DNA of 64,000 bases from Alteromonas sp. BL110 (GCF_003443615.1 NZ_CP031967.1:2666001-2730000), one strand, 5' to 3'; shown: positions 18,627-28,183, counted from the stretch's first letter. Notes: generated by a model not told the origin, from the letters alone. A program made the numbers and translations.

Positions 18627-19540
18627 TTTCCACTCTCACTTTCTGTCACTTTTAATAAGTAATTGTTAAGGTCTTCCCTAACGCGCTTAACGCTTTCCTC
18701 ATTCCACGATAAAAAACCATTTCCAGTCTTTGCCCCTAGCGAATTACTGTTGACTTTTTGAACCAAAATTGAAGAAGGGTGCGAGTCTTTGTTCAGGCTT
18801 TCCAAAATTACATTGTGTATATCTAAGGTTAGATCTAGGCCGATTAGGTCCGCATTTTCTATAGGGCCAAGCTGAGGAAGGCGAAGCCCGAAACTATTTT
18901 TAACTACTATGTCAATGTCTTCGGCTGAGCAGACGCCATCATTGATTAATGCAATAGCTTCTCGCCACAAAGCATGTTGCATGCGGTTTCCAACAAAACC
19001 AGGAACATCTTTTTTAACATGTACAGGCTTCTTCCCAACAAAATGGAGTAAGTCAATCATTCTACGGACTGCTTCATCACTACTTTTTTCACTTTCCACG
19101 ACTTCAACTAAAGGAACTAAGTAAGGTGGATTCCACCAATGCGTGCCGACAACTCTTCCGTCTAACGCAATGTCGTCGAATATCTCTCGAATAGGTATTA
19201 CTGAAGTGTTGCTACAAACAATAGCGGTCGGTTTGACCAAGCTAGGGAGCTGCTGGAAAAAATCTCGCTTGAGGTTTAGTTTTTCAGGGATGGCTTCAAT
19301 GATGAAGTCTGCGCTTTCAACCGCTTTAGCTAAATTACCCATCACCTTTATGTGGTTAATGGCTACTTCGCTTTGTCCTACGCTTTCCAAGTTACTGGCA
19401 ATTTTCGATAAGGCTGCATCACGAGCCTTTTCTATAGGGTCGTATAAACAGACGGAGATACTGTGTGACGCAAATACCTGAGCTATACCGCACCCCATCA
19501 AACCGGCACCAATAACTGCGACTTTACTTGTTTCAAACAT
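18623..19540 (-). CDS. 3-hydroxyacyl-CoA dehydrogenase-family enzyme (carnitine dehydrogenase/lambda-crystallin-like)
   Basis: This 305-residue NAD-dependent dehydrogenase has the Rossmann GAGLMG at 11-16, the catalytic SNTS at 110-113, His134 in GTHWWNPP and Glu146 in PLVEV. The WWNPP variant replaces the usual FFNP of CoA-ester enzymes and recalls L-carnitine dehydrogenase and lambda-crystallin, which act on free 3-hydroxy acids. It overlaps the BKACE gene by 4 bases, so its product is probably the BKACE substrate. It lacks the fused thioesterase seen in some carnitine dehydrogenases. A free 3-hydroxy carboxylate or betaine-like compound is the favoured substrate. Confidence 0.85.
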   Translation of the reverse strand: MFETSKVAVIGAGLMGCGIAQVFASHSISVCLYDPIEKARDAALSKIASNLESVGQSEVAINHIKVMGNLAKAVESADFIIEAIPEKLNLKRDFFQQLPSLVKPTAIVCSNTSVIPIREIFDDIALDGRVVGTHWWNPPYLVPLVEVVESEKSSDEAVRRMIDLLHFVGKKPVHVKKDVPGFVGNRMQHALWREAIALINDGVCSAEDIDIVVKNSFGLRLPQLGPIENADLIGLDLTLDIHNVILESLNKDSHPSSILVQKVNSNSLGAKTGNGFLSWNEESVKRVREDLNNYLLKVTESESGK

Positions 19541-19596
19541 AGTGAAATCCTGATAAGAGATGAGGGGACATATATTTCATTGCCCCCCATTCATAA

Positions 19597-20487
19597 CTAT
19601 TCGGCTTCGCCGCTTTCGATTTTAAAACTACCTGAACGGTCGATCATGGCGACCAAGCGAACAATACATCCGTCACCTCCTTTCCATCGCCATGGAAAAG
19701 CTGCAATCGTGCATCGCTTACCTGTAACTTTATCGAGCTCCCCACCTACGTTTTCTATCCCGCATATACCATTGCTCAAAAGAGCTCGATGACAAGGCTC
19801 CCAATCGGGAAAGTCTTCAATGATTGCACGTCCATTGCTAAACGCTTTGTATTCATCTTCTAGGTGAGGGATGAGAGGACCTGGTCCGTGGGGGCCAATA
19901 GCTGTGCCTAAAGGGTGGTCAAGTGCTTGCACATCTATGCCTACCATTTTTACTTTTTTCTTAGCTAGCCATTCACCTGCTTCTTTATACAATCCGGGCC
20001 CATAGTGGTAATACTCTGATGAGTCTGCGTAGGTGTGGTGCCACCCTGTATTGATAATGACAATGTCGCCTTCTTGTATCGCCGGGGTCGCGTTTTCTAA
20101 ATCTTCTGCCGTTATAACTTCCCATTTCTTTTTTGGGATAGAGACCACTACGCCTTTACCAAAAAAGCGTGGTAAAGGCATCTGATCCATAAACGGTGTG
20201 CCTTCAACTACATGCGCGGGGGCATCAATATGGGTACCAGAGTGCATAACTGTGGTTATACGCTGAGTTAATACTCCTGACTTCGACATGCCGTGAAGGC
20301 GTTCAATCTTTACATCTTCGAAATAAGGCCAACAGGGTTGCCCTAGACCCCACTCGTGACTTAAGTCATAAAACTCTAAGCCCGTATCGTTATTTAAATT
20401 TTCTTCTTGAATCATGTTGTCCATATCTTCTTTCGAAATTTTATGAACTCGCTTGATGTCATTTATCTTCATTTTTAATGTCCGCAT
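19597..20487 (-). CDS. Cyclase-family hydrolase (kynurenine formamidase/isatin hydrolase-like)
   Basis: This metal-dependent amidase or lactonase family member has the metal site HSGTHIDAPAH near the middle, after FYDLSHEWG. Members hydrolyse N-formylkynurenine, isatin or cyclic esters. The frame runs from 20544, but the start at 20487 (MRTLKMK, 296 residues) was preferred because the extra N-terminus reads through the promoter; an ATG 5 codons later is also possible, and no strong ribosome site helps. It is first in the minus-strand operon, 56 bp before the dehydrogenase, so it probably opens a ring or amide to release the hydroxy acid used next. Confidence 0.8.
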   Translation of the reverse strand: MRTLKMKINDIKRVHKISKEDMDNMIQEENLNNDTGLEFYDLSHEWGLGQPCWPYFEDVKIERLHGMSKSGVLTQRITTVMHSGTHIDAPAHVVEGTPFMDQMPLPRFFGKGVVVSIPKKKWEVITAEDLENATPAIQEGDIVIINTGWHHTYADSSEYYHYGPGLYKEAGEWLAKKKVKMVGIDVQALDHPLGTAIGPHGPGPLIPHLEDEYKAFSNGRAIIEDFPDWEPCHRALLSNGICGIENVGGELDKVTGKRCTIAAFPWRWKGGDGCIVRLVAMIDRSGSFKIESGEAE

Positions 20488-20787
20488 TGTGATACATTTT
20501 AACCGTATAATGAAACTATCAACATAAAAGATAAGTGTCAACAACCTTTTTTTAACATTTGTTCGAGTGAAAATGGTAAGTAATTGTAATTAAATCATGT
20601 TCTTAATCGTTAATGGTGATTATTTATAAAGTTCTGTGGAGCAGTGAGAAACAAAAAATTAACAAAATAAATATATTTCGTTGACATGGCGGGCAAAGGA
20701 AGAGTAGGTTGATTATTATTCAGTACACATGTATCACATCGTGGTCTTTTGGGCGGTGTGTAAACCATCTGATATGGAGAGTGAAGA
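20488..20787. promoter_or_regulatory. Divergent control region between catabolic operon and TBDR
   Basis: On the minus strand a TTGACA-type -35 box lies in the TTGTTGACAC stretch around 20533-20545, upstream of the cyclase gene. On the plus strand TTGACATGGC (20681-20690) is followed about 18 bp later by TAGGTT, and GGAGA at 20776-20780 serves the TBDR GTG start. A loosely symmetric CATTTGTTCGAGTGAAAATG (about 20555-20574) lies between them and could be an IclR site. These are readings by eye, and the operator is the least certain. Confidence 0.4.
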
Positions 20788-23103
20788 GTGAAAAGTATTA
20801 GCCATAACCCAATTACCAAGGCAATTTTGTTTTGGTCTGCTGCGGCGATTTCGCACAATGCGGTGTCTCAAAGTAATACAGAAGACGAGTTGAAACAGTC
20901 GGGCGATGCGAAACTGGAGGTAATCGAAGTTACTTCTCAAAAGCGCACGCAGACTTTACAAGAAGTGCCTGCAACCATAACGGCATTGCCCTCAGATGCA
21001 ATTGAGCGATACGGTGTAGATAACTTGTTCGAAATTGCAGACCTAGTTCCGGGAATGGTGTTTTCCAGGGCCCCTGACGACGGGTTAGCTCTAACGCTTC
21101 GAGGGCTCGGTACACCAGCGCGTACGCAAAGCTTCGACCAGTCCGTGGCGCTTTTTCAGGATGGAATGTTCGTTGGTAAAGGAAGAATGTACTCCTCAGC
21201 ATTCTTCGATATTGAACGTATCGAAGTTATCAAAGGAACGCAGAGTACGTTATTAGGAAAAAACACAAGTTTAGGCGCAATAAGTATTGTAAGTAAAAAG
21301 CCAACTGATGAGTTTGAGGCTTCGCTTAAAGGAGGGGTAGAGCTTGCTAACGGTGGTTGGAGCATGGAGGGAACGCTTAATCTTCCGGTTACGGATGATT
21401 TCAGCATCAGAGTCGCCGCGCGTACTTCAGAGCAAGACGGTTGGGTGGAAAATATCGCCACGGGAAGAGATGTACCAGAAGATAGAGATAAAGGTTTCCG
21501 TATTACGGGAGTATATACGCCATCCGATACTTTAACTATAACAGCAGCTTATCAAAATTCTGATAGCGAGCGAATTGGAAACGCTTACCAATATGTCGAT
21601 AATGGCGGGTATTTCTCTGATGAGGTTATAGCCATTATTGGTGAAGCATCGCTAGATAGTCAGAAAAATGCCTCTTGTGAGCAATGCGAAGGTGGCGAAA
21701 GTTACCACGACACATCAGTAGATTCGTTTACCCTGACTATTGAAAAAGAGATCGGCGATTTAATGTTAACGTCAGTCACTTCCAACGCTAACTACGACAT
21801 CTTATTTTATGATGATTTCGACTTTGGAGACGCGTTCGACGAATTCACTTACGTGACAACAGGAGAGGTTGACTATTACAGCACGTATTTCAAAAGAGAA
21901 GAGACATATAAACAATTTTCTCAAGAGTTAAGGTTGGCCTCTGAAGGGCGAGATGATTTCGATTATATGGCTGGCGTTTTTTACTTTAATAGTGACTGGG
22001 ATTCTTTAGAAGAGCAGTTTTACAATACCCCTAACTTTCCACCTGGTGATATTGCAGGCGAAACTTTTAACGGATCTTTCGGTAACGATTTTAAACAAAA
22101 CACTGAAACAGTATCCATTTTTGCGCAATCAGATATTTATTTGACAGACGACCTCACGCTAGCAGTGGGTGTACGGTATACAGATGAAAGTAAAGATGTC
22201 GAGTTTGATCGTATTCAAGGAGAGTTACAAACCCTATGGAATACAGTAATTAACCCACCATTTGAATCAGAATTAACGTTCTCGGATAATTTTTTAAATG
22301 GTAATGCTTCGCTAAGCTATAATCTTGATAGGTATACCACTTTTTATACATCCTATGGTGTAGGTAGTAAAACTGGCGGTTTCGCGGAATCTGCGGAAGT
22401 TACCAGTGGCGACCCTTCACTCGATGTATCTGAAGGTGGTGCGCGTGTAAAATCAGAAGAGGCGCATACCTATGAAGCAGGAAGTAAATTAGTTTTACTC
22501 GACCAACGTTTAAACCTCAATGTAGCTGCGTTTTATACCAAAATTTATGACTTTCAAGAAACATCTTTTCTTGTTACTGATTCAAGTGCAGGTTTTCTCA
22601 CGCAAAATGTAGATGTTGATTCCAAAGGGATTGAATTTGATGCGCTTTATCAATTGAACGATGATTGGCGCCTTTCTACAGCCGTTACTTTCGCCGATAG
22701 CGTGCACAGTGATGATGGTTCAGACTTAGCTCAAGCACCAAAATGGACAGGAAATATCGGGTACTCTTACATTACCGAACTGGGATACAAAGATTTATTA
22801 TTGGTTAGCTCTGGAAGTATCCGTTATCGGGACGAGATGGTGAGTCAAATTAACGAAACGTACGCATCAGACAGCCTAACTACCATCGATTTATCAGTCG
22901 AATTAGAGCCTTTTGACGGAATGTGGAATTTACGTTTATCGATGCAGAACCTTACTAATGCCCGCTCGGCTGATTTTAGTAGCCCGCCTGCGGCGCCTAT
23001 CGGGGCAATTTTAGGCGCGCCAACGGGGGACCAGGGTATTACAGCAGAGACACTAAATCAGCAGCGTATGGTACATCTGCAATTTGCCTACCATTGGTTT
23101 TAA
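20788..23103 (+). CDS. TonB-dependent outer-membrane receptor (with the BKACE locus)
   Basis: This 771-residue TBDR has a signal peptide ending around SHNAVSQ (1-28), a TonB-box-like EVIEVTSQKR, a plug domain (about 55-170) with the usual GLALTLRGLG and IEVIKGTQSTLLGKN, and a 22-strand barrel ending in aromatic FAYHWF. The start is GTG, supported by GGAGA 7-8 bases upstream; there is no in-frame ATG near. It is divergent from the catabolic operon and shares its control region, so it probably brings that operon's substrate across the outer membrane. The plug is of the broad iron-complex/organic-substrate type and does not name the ligand. Confidence 0.88.
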   Translation: MKSISHNPITKAILFWSAAAISHNAVSQSNTEDELKQSGDAKLEVIEVTSQKRTQTLQEVPATITALPSDAIERYGVDNLFEIADLVPGMVFSRAPDDGLALTLRGLGTPARTQSFDQSVALFQDGMFVGKGRMYSSAFFDIERIEVIKGTQSTLLGKNTSLGAISIVSKKPTDEFEASLKGGVELANGGWSMEGTLNLPVTDDFSIRVAARTSEQDGWVENIATGRDVPEDRDKGFRITGVYTPSDTLTITAAYQNSDSERIGNAYQYVDNGGYFSDEVIAIIGEASLDSQKNASCEQCEGGESYHDTSVDSFTLTIEKEIGDLMLTSVTSNANYDILFYDDFDFGDAFDEFTYVTTGEVDYYSTYFKREETYKQFSQELRLASEGRDDFDYMAGVFYFNSDWDSLEEQFYNTPNFPPGDIAGETFNGSFGNDFKQNTETVSIFAQSDIYLTDDLTLAVGVRYTDESKDVEFDRIQGELQTLWNTVINPPFESELTFSDNFLNGNASLSYNLDRYTTFYTSYGVGSKTGGFAESAEVTSGDPSLDVSEGGARVKSEEAHTYEAGSKLVLLDQRLNLNVAAFYTKIYDFQETSFLVTDSSAGFLTQNVDVDSKGIEFDALYQLNDDWRLSTAVTFADSVHSDDGSDLAQAPKWTGNIGYSYITELGYKDLLLVSSGSIRYRDEMVSQINETYASDSLTTIDLSVELEPFDGMWNLRLSMQNLTNARSADFSSPPAAPIGAILGAPTGDQGITAETLNQQRMVHLQFAYHWF

Positions 23104-23129
23104 TTATCAAATAATAAATAATCAACACC

Positions 23130-23153
23130 ACCTGCCCTTTTGTGAGGGCAGGT
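23130..23153 (+). terminator. Rho-independent terminator after the TBDR
   Basis: ACCTGCCCT (23130-23138) pairs with AGGGCAGGT (23145-23153) over a 6-base loop and is followed by a T-rich tract. Confidence 0.85.
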
Positions 23154-23276
23154 AATTCTTTTTTTAATTCGCAAAACACGCGCAAAAACTGGTCTAAGGT
23201 CAAAAGACAATACTGCATTTCCCTCAAACTCATATACAATCCACGCTTTTGAATTTGAATACCTACAGATAGACAT

Positions 23277-25214
23277 ATGCCCAATAAAATTACCGTGAAT
23301 GGTTGTGTATTTAACATCGTAGTAGCTTTTTTCATTGTACTTAATAATGTGAATGCAGATGAATATGACGCGATGGTGCTGGCTCCCTCTACTTTGCCGT
23401 TGACGACTAAAGAGAGCAGCCCGAACAATGAAGTAAAAGGCGTAGAAAAAATTACGATCGAAGGAGCGGCGACGGCGAATAATAAGCCGGTAGGGACGTT
23501 TAATTCACCTATATCTAATTTAGAGTATGACCCACGTGTCGATTTGCAATCAAGGAACATGGCTGAAGCGCAGGCAGACGTCACTATTCGCGGCGGTATA
23601 TTCGAAAACACGGGCTTTCGCGTAGGAAGCGCAACGCTTATCGATCCGCAAACGGGTCATTATTTCGCTGAAATTCCCATTGCGCCCGAAATGCTGACGA
23701 AACCGAGTATTTTCACGGGCGTCGATAATGCGCTTTACGGCGTAAATAGCTCTGTAGGTACGGTGTCTTACGGCTGGCGTCTCATCCAAACAGCAGGCAG
23801 TGTGTCAGTGGGTGTGGGCAATAATAACTTTAATCTGCAGCGTGTACACGGCTCAGTAAAGCACGCATTTGATGATCTACCCGGTTGGTCTGTTGGAGTT
23901 GAAGGAGAGTATTCTCGCTCTGAAAGTGATGGCACTATTGCTAATGGCGATCATAATTTCGAACGGGCATCAGGGCGTATTCAGCTGGTAAGTGATGACT
24001 CACAAACAGACGTGTTTTATGGTTATCAACAAAAGTTCTTCGGTTGGACTAACTTGTATACGCCTTTTAACGTAAACGAAACGGAAGACATTCAAACCCG
24101 CTTGGTTATGCTAAATCACAAACAGCGCTACGGCGAAAAGGGCATGGAAAACACCTTTGAGCTTTCTGCCTACTACAGAGAGAATGACGACCATTACGTG
24201 TTCTCACGTGAAAATTCTGAATCGTTTCAGGCGTTTCACGAAACCCAAGTGAAGTCATTTGCGCTTTCTGGTACTCATAATGTATCGCAAGAATTTGGTA
24301 TCAACTATGCAGCACAGCTTACTGCAGACAATATCACATCAACCACGCTAGAGAACAATTTCACCTCTCGCGACTACTACAAAATAAGCGTAGTACCCGA
24401 GTATCGAACTCAGCTGAACAGCAATGAATCGCTTACCGTTCGTTTAGGTGGGGCGTTTGACGATACGAATCGCGACGACGACCGATTGTCTTTTGTGGGT
24501 GATATAAACTGGCTTACCCAAACAGGCAACAATGCCTCGCGTACACTCTATCTTTCGTATGCAGAGGCAACGCAGGTGGCTGGCTATACGGCTGTAGGCG
24601 GCAGCACCACAAGCGGTCTGTTTAGAAGTAACAATCAGTTACAGCGGGAAGTTAGCAAAAACCTAGAGTTTGGGGCGTCATTTGATAAAACGTCTTTCAA
24701 AGTTGATACCGCTGTATTCTATCGCTGGGATAACGAGCTGACAGATTGGACGTATAGCTTCGACGCTACTTCAGCACGCAGTGCAAACCCGGTTGATATC
24801 GAAACCCTAGGTGCTGAGGTAATTGCAATTAAGCGCTTTGATAGCGCAGATGTGGTGGCAAGCTATACCTATTTAGATAAGTCTGAAGACTATCGAATTG
24901 ATGAGGTAGACGCGAGCTTTTACGCGCTTAACTATCCTCCGCATCGCGCCACCCTTGGGGTGGTGTGGTTTGCGACCGATACGGTCGAAGTGCGGGTAGA
25001 CAACGAGTGGCGGAAACAAGAAACCAATGCGCTTAGAAACGGCGGTGACTCTGCGTTTTTCTCACATGTCACTCTCACATATTCACCTGCTCAGGTTGAA
25101 GGGTTAAGTCTGGTATTGGCAGTCGATAACTTGTGGGATGAGCGCTTTGAAGAAATTCCTGGTACGCCGGGTCGCGGCGACCAATATTCTGCCACTGTAA
25201 CCTATTTTTGGTAA
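23277..25214 (+). CDS. TonB-dependent outer-membrane receptor (small, with DUF6314 partner)
   Basis: This 645-residue TBDR has a hydrophobic signal segment (about 12-27), a TonB-box-like EKITIEGAA, a short plug with RGGIFENTGFRVG and an outer-membrane barrel ending in the aromatic VTYFW. The barrel closes with NLWDERFEEIPGTPGRG, the conserved end of vitamin B12/siderophore-type receptors. The ribosome site before the ATG is poor. The next gene, a DUF6314 protein, starts 10 bp later and probably shares the transcript. The ligand is unknown. Confidence 0.82.
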   Translation: MPNKITVNGCVFNIVVAFFIVLNNVNADEYDAMVLAPSTLPLTTKESSPNNEVKGVEKITIEGAATANNKPVGTFNSPISNLEYDPRVDLQSRNMAEAQADVTIRGGIFENTGFRVGSATLIDPQTGHYFAEIPIAPEMLTKPSIFTGVDNALYGVNSSVGTVSYGWRLIQTAGSVSVGVGNNNFNLQRVHGSVKHAFDDLPGWSVGVEGEYSRSESDGTIANGDHNFERASGRIQLVSDDSQTDVFYGYQQKFFGWTNLYTPFNVNETEDIQTRLVMLNHKQRYGEKGMENTFELSAYYRENDDHYVFSRENSESFQAFHETQVKSFALSGTHNVSQEFGINYAAQLTADNITSTTLENNFTSRDYYKISVVPEYRTQLNSNESLTVRLGGAFDDTNRDDDRLSFVGDINWLTQTGNNASRTLYLSYAEATQVAGYTAVGGSTTSGLFRSNNQLQREVSKNLEFGASFDKTSFKVDTAVFYRWDNELTDWTYSFDATSARSANPVDIETLGAEVIAIKRFDSADVVASYTYLDKSEDYRIDEVDASFYALNYPPHRATLGVVWFATDTVEVRVDNEWRKQETNALRNGGDSAFFSHVTLTYSPAQVEGLSLVLAVDNLWDERFEEIPGTPGRGDQYSATVTYFW

Positions 25215-25224
25215 GGGAGGCGCA

Positions 25225-25668
25225 ATGACAGTTAACTCTCCTAATACCTTGGACGATTTTGCTGGACGATGGACGCTAACACGCAAAATCATCCAGCGAA
25301 ATGGCGATGTATTTACCTTTTCTGGCGAGGCTGAATTTAGCTGGCTGGAGGGCAGCGTACAAAAAGAAAAAAGCGGCTTGGCGTATTACGAAAAAGGCGA
25401 AGTAACTGCGCCTAACGAAAGCGTAATGCCCGCAGAACGTCGGTATTTCTGGCAGCAGCCTCAAACCGGTTTATTTGAAGTTTTATTTGACGATAAGCGC
25501 TATTTTCATACATTTAGTGCGAGTAACCCAAACGCCGAGCACTTATGCGGCGATGACAATTACGTGGGGCGCTATGATTTCTCTGCCTGGCCTGTGTGGC
25601 GCTCTACATGGCAAGTCAAAGGCCCGCGTAAAGACTACACTATGGTAAGTGAGTATAGCCCCGCGTAG
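25225..25668 (+). CDS. DUF6314 family protein (lipocalin-like)
   Basis: This 147-residue cytoplasmic protein begins with a lipocalin-like FAGRWTLTRKI and continues as predicted beta strands rich in Trp and Tyr, the pattern of DUF6314. No catalytic residues are known for the family. It has an excellent ribosome site (GGGAGG) and lies 10 bp after a TBDR gene, so binding or sensing of what that receptor imports is a reasonable but untested idea. No signal peptide is visible. Confidence 0.75.
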   Translation: MTVNSPNTLDDFAGRWTLTRKIIQRNGDVFTFSGEAEFSWLEGSVQKEKSGLAYYEKGEVTAPNESVMPAERRYFWQQPQTGLFEVLFDDKRYFHTFSASNPNAEHLCGDDNYVGRYDFSAWPVWRSTWQVKGPRKDYTMVSEYSPA

Positions 25669-25686
25669 AGTCAGCTTTGTTTAGGC

Positions 25687-26550
25687 TTAGATCTGCTTCT
25701 GTTTGTTGGCGTATTGATGAGACATCCAAAGCGCAACAGCGATAATGGCACCGCCAAGAAACAGACGTGTAAAATCAGTGTCTTTTTGCCAAAGCAGTAA
25801 ATTAACCACAAGCCCCGCGGGAATAAGCGCATTATTCATTATAGCTAACGTACCACCAGAGACTTTTAGCGCGCCATGATTCCAAAAGTAATACCCAAGC
25901 CCTGAAGCCACGATACCCAACCACAGCAGCACTCCCCATTGCTCGGCATTTTGTGGTAGTTGGTTTGGGTTACCGAATAGGAAAAACGCGGGTAAGGCTA
26001 CAACTAACGCGCCTAAATAAAACCACGCGAATACGTTGTGATAGGGTACTTGGGCTGTAAAAGTCGAGGTCAGCTTTTTATAGCCTACTTGCCCTAGCGC
26101 AAAGGAAAGGTTAGCACCTTGAACAACGGCAAAACCAAACCAGTAGTTATCTGTAACGCCATCAAAGCGAATTATGGCTGCACCTGCGGTGGCAATAAGT
26201 GCGCACAATAAATAAAACGGAGTAAACCGCTTAAACAGGGCGTCGTTTAAAATGGCGACATAAAGCGGCGTAAAAATGGTGAAAAGCAGTACTTCAGGCA
26301 CGGTTAAATACAAAAACGCGTGGTAGAAAAAAATGTACATTAACCCTAACTGCACGGCACCTAAACTCGCCAAGAACGCCTTTTGTTTAAGGTTCAATAA
26401 TGCCGGCCTAAGGAAAGGAAGGAAAACCAGTGTGGCGAGCACAATGCGGGTCAAAACAGCAAAATAACTGTCTACTGAGCCAGCCAAAAACTCGCCAATA
26501 AGCGAAAAGGAAAATGCCCATAGGACAGTCACTGCTATTAAATAAAACAC
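25687..26550 (-). CDS. EamA/DMT-superfamily transporter
   Basis: This 287-residue inner-membrane protein has about ten hydrophobic helices arranged as two EamA repeats (about 1-130 and 140-280). These carriers usually export amino acids or metabolites. The frame opens with GTG at 26550 and only a weak AAAGAAG upstream. The C-terminus is short and basic (HQYANKQKQI). It converges on the DUF6314 gene and has no other partner. Substrate cannot be read from sequence. Confidence 0.82.
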   Translation of the reverse strand: MFYLIAVTVLWAFSFSLIGEFLAGSVDSYFAVLTRIVLATLVFLPFLRPALLNLKQKAFLASLGAVQLGLMYIFFYHAFLYLTVPEVLLFTIFTPLYVAILNDALFKRFTPFYLLCALIATAGAAIIRFDGVTDNYWFGFAVVQGANLSFALGQVGYKKLTSTFTAQVPYHNVFAWFYLGALVVALPAFFLFGNPNQLPQNAEQWGVLLWLGIVASGLGYYFWNHGALKVSGGTLAIMNNALIPAGLVVNLLLWQKDTDFTRLFLGGAIIAVALWMSHQYANKQKQI

Positions 26551-26621
26551 ACGCTATGCTTCTTTGTAAGTTCAACCGCGGGCTAAAATAGGCCATCGCC
26601 GCTTGCATATCAACAGTCAGT

Positions 26622-27491
26622 TCACCCTCTATCGAAACTCGCTTGAGAAGTTTCTGTAACAACAGAGGTTTCGCAATCGTTAGGAATAGTACAAGCGCGA
26701 CTATCCTGAGAAAGAGAACGACCTATCAATATAGGGTACAGCCAAGCGCCAAAGCATGCACCACATATAGGCGCGACAATAGGTACAATAAAGTAAGGAA
26801 TGTCTTTCGCCCCAGAGAGCGCATGCTCCCATCCTGCAATATAGGAAAATAGCTTTGGACCAAAATCTCGAGCAGGGTTCATGGCAAAACCGGTCAAAGG
26901 TCCTAAAGAGGAGCCAATGACAGCGATGACAATACCAATCAGTAGCGGATTCATGGCTCCACGTGATGCACCGTTGTTTTCATCGCCCAGCGCCAGAATT
27001 GCGAACATCAACACTGCAGTTATAACGAATTCAACGCCAAAGGCCCCCCAGAATGAAAGGGCTTCGTGAGGAAAAGTAGAGAAAATGCTGGCTGTTGCTA
27101 GAGCCTCTACACTTTGGCGTGAAAGGTTGTGAGTCCGTTCATAGTCTATGAAGAGTTGATGATATAACCCGTAGATAAGTGCGGCAGCAGCGAATGCCCC
27201 CAGAAATTGAGAAAGAATGAAGGGAGCTACTTTGTGCTTTTCAAAGCCTTGAAAAAGCGCAAGTGCAATGGTTACCGCAGGATTGATATGTGCACCCGAA
27301 ACTCCAGCAGTACAGTAAATGGCAACAGCTACGCCAAACCCCCAGACAATGCTTATTTCCCATTGACCGAACGAGGCGCCAGTTAATACCAATGCTGCGA
27401 CTGCACCAACACCAAAGAAAATCAGAATTGCAGTGCCTATGAATTCAGCAATACACTGGCGGAAAAGCGTTGGTTCTGTGAGAGTTAACAT
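26622..27491 (-). CDS. glpF: GlpF-type aquaglyceroporin (MIP family)
   Basis: This 289-residue six-helix channel has both MIP boxes: SGAHINPAVT in the first half and MNPARDFGPK in the second. The Asp after the second NPAR and the larger loops mark the glycerol-facilitator subgroup, not a strict water channel, so it should let glycerol and small polyols enter the cytoplasm. GGAAT precedes the ATG. No glycerol kinase or dehydrogenase lies beside it, unlike in typical glp operons, so control by a distant GlpR is likely (see the upstream repeats). Confidence 0.92.
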   Translation of the reverse strand: MLTLTEPTLFRQCIAEFIGTAILIFFGVGAVAALVLTGASFGQWEISIVWGFGVAVAIYCTAGVSGAHINPAVTIALALFQGFEKHKVAPFILSQFLGAFAAAALIYGLYHQLFIDYERTHNLSRQSVEALATASIFSTFPHEALSFWGAFGVEFVITAVLMFAILALGDENNGASRGAMNPLLIGIVIAVIGSSLGPLTGFAMNPARDFGPKLFSYIAGWEHALSGAKDIPYFIVPIVAPICGACFGAWLYPILIGRSLSQDSRACTIPNDCETSVVTETSQASFDRG

Positions 27492-27791
27492 AATTATTCC
27501 TTTTAATCTTTAACCAGTACAACGCATTGAGCAGAAAAAGAAGCGAAGGAGTTATGTCAGGGAGGATGAAAGCTGAAACCGTTTTATGTTGATGCAATAG
27601 TGCATTAGCTGTTCATTTTGACTAACAGACCGTTTAGTTCTTATTCTGACGCAGCTTCCTATGTACATTTAATTGGGACGCATCATAAAACGAACATAAA
27701 CGAACTACAAATGAGCAAAAACGAATATTCGTCGTTCTTGGTATTGCTATAGCGCTCTTACTCGAAGGTAGTGAACGCTGTAAAGCTTAGT
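27492..27791. other. 300-bp leader region of glpF
   Basis: No gene is supported here. The stretch contains the AAACGAA repeats described separately and AT-rich sequence in which the glpF promoter must lie. Confidence 0.5.
27687..27725 (-). promoter_or_regulatory. Triple AAACGAA direct repeat upstream of glpF (possible GlpR/DeoR-type operator)
   Basis: AAAACGAAC (27687-27695), TAAACGAAC (27697-27705) and AAAAACGAAT (27716-27725) are three same-direction copies, the first two 10 bp apart. Read on the coding strand of glpF they are GTTCGTTT-type elements, like the TTCGTT repeats bound by DeoR-family repressors such as GlpR. The site is about 200 bp upstream of the start codon. Confidence 0.4.
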
Positions 27792-27983
27792 CTAGTGGAA
27801 TACGGAGAGCTCTGTACTGGGGCTATTATTTTTGGTGTCGTTATCAACTTTTAAATCTCCAGCTTCTTCAACCAGTGCCGTCATGGCATCAATAATATCG
27901 AGAAAGCTTGCTAGCTGCTCTGGCGTTAGACCATTAGATAAATTTTCAATTTTAGCAATAAGCTGTTTAGTTGGTAGGCGCAT
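27792..27983 (-). CDS. Hypothetical 63-residue protein
   Basis: This short ORF encodes an acidic, probably helical protein with the segment LTPEQLASFLDIIDAMTALVEEAG and no signal peptide or membrane span. It begins with ATG but only a weak ribosome site is seen. The LTPEQLASFLD pattern resembles EF-hand-like or helical-bundle starts but no calcium loop is present. Composition and codon use are ordinary. It could be real; no family is recognised. Confidence 0.4.
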   Translation of the reverse strand: MRLPTKQLIAKIENLSNGLTPEQLASFLDIIDAMTALVEEAGDLKVDNDTKNNSPSTELSVFH

Positions 27984-28183
27984 AGTGTCAAAATCTCGTT
28001 GTTAATACTTTAATTCCTACCTTGTAAATCAATTATCTTGCCAAGTTTACCGAATTTCTCCATTTCTCATTTTGAACTCTTAGAAATAACTAAAAAATCA
28101 TATTTATTATGGGATTACATTCTTTTTTTGGACGTATTTAAGAATTCTTCTTGCAAAACTTTTCTAAATAAATAAGATCAAAT

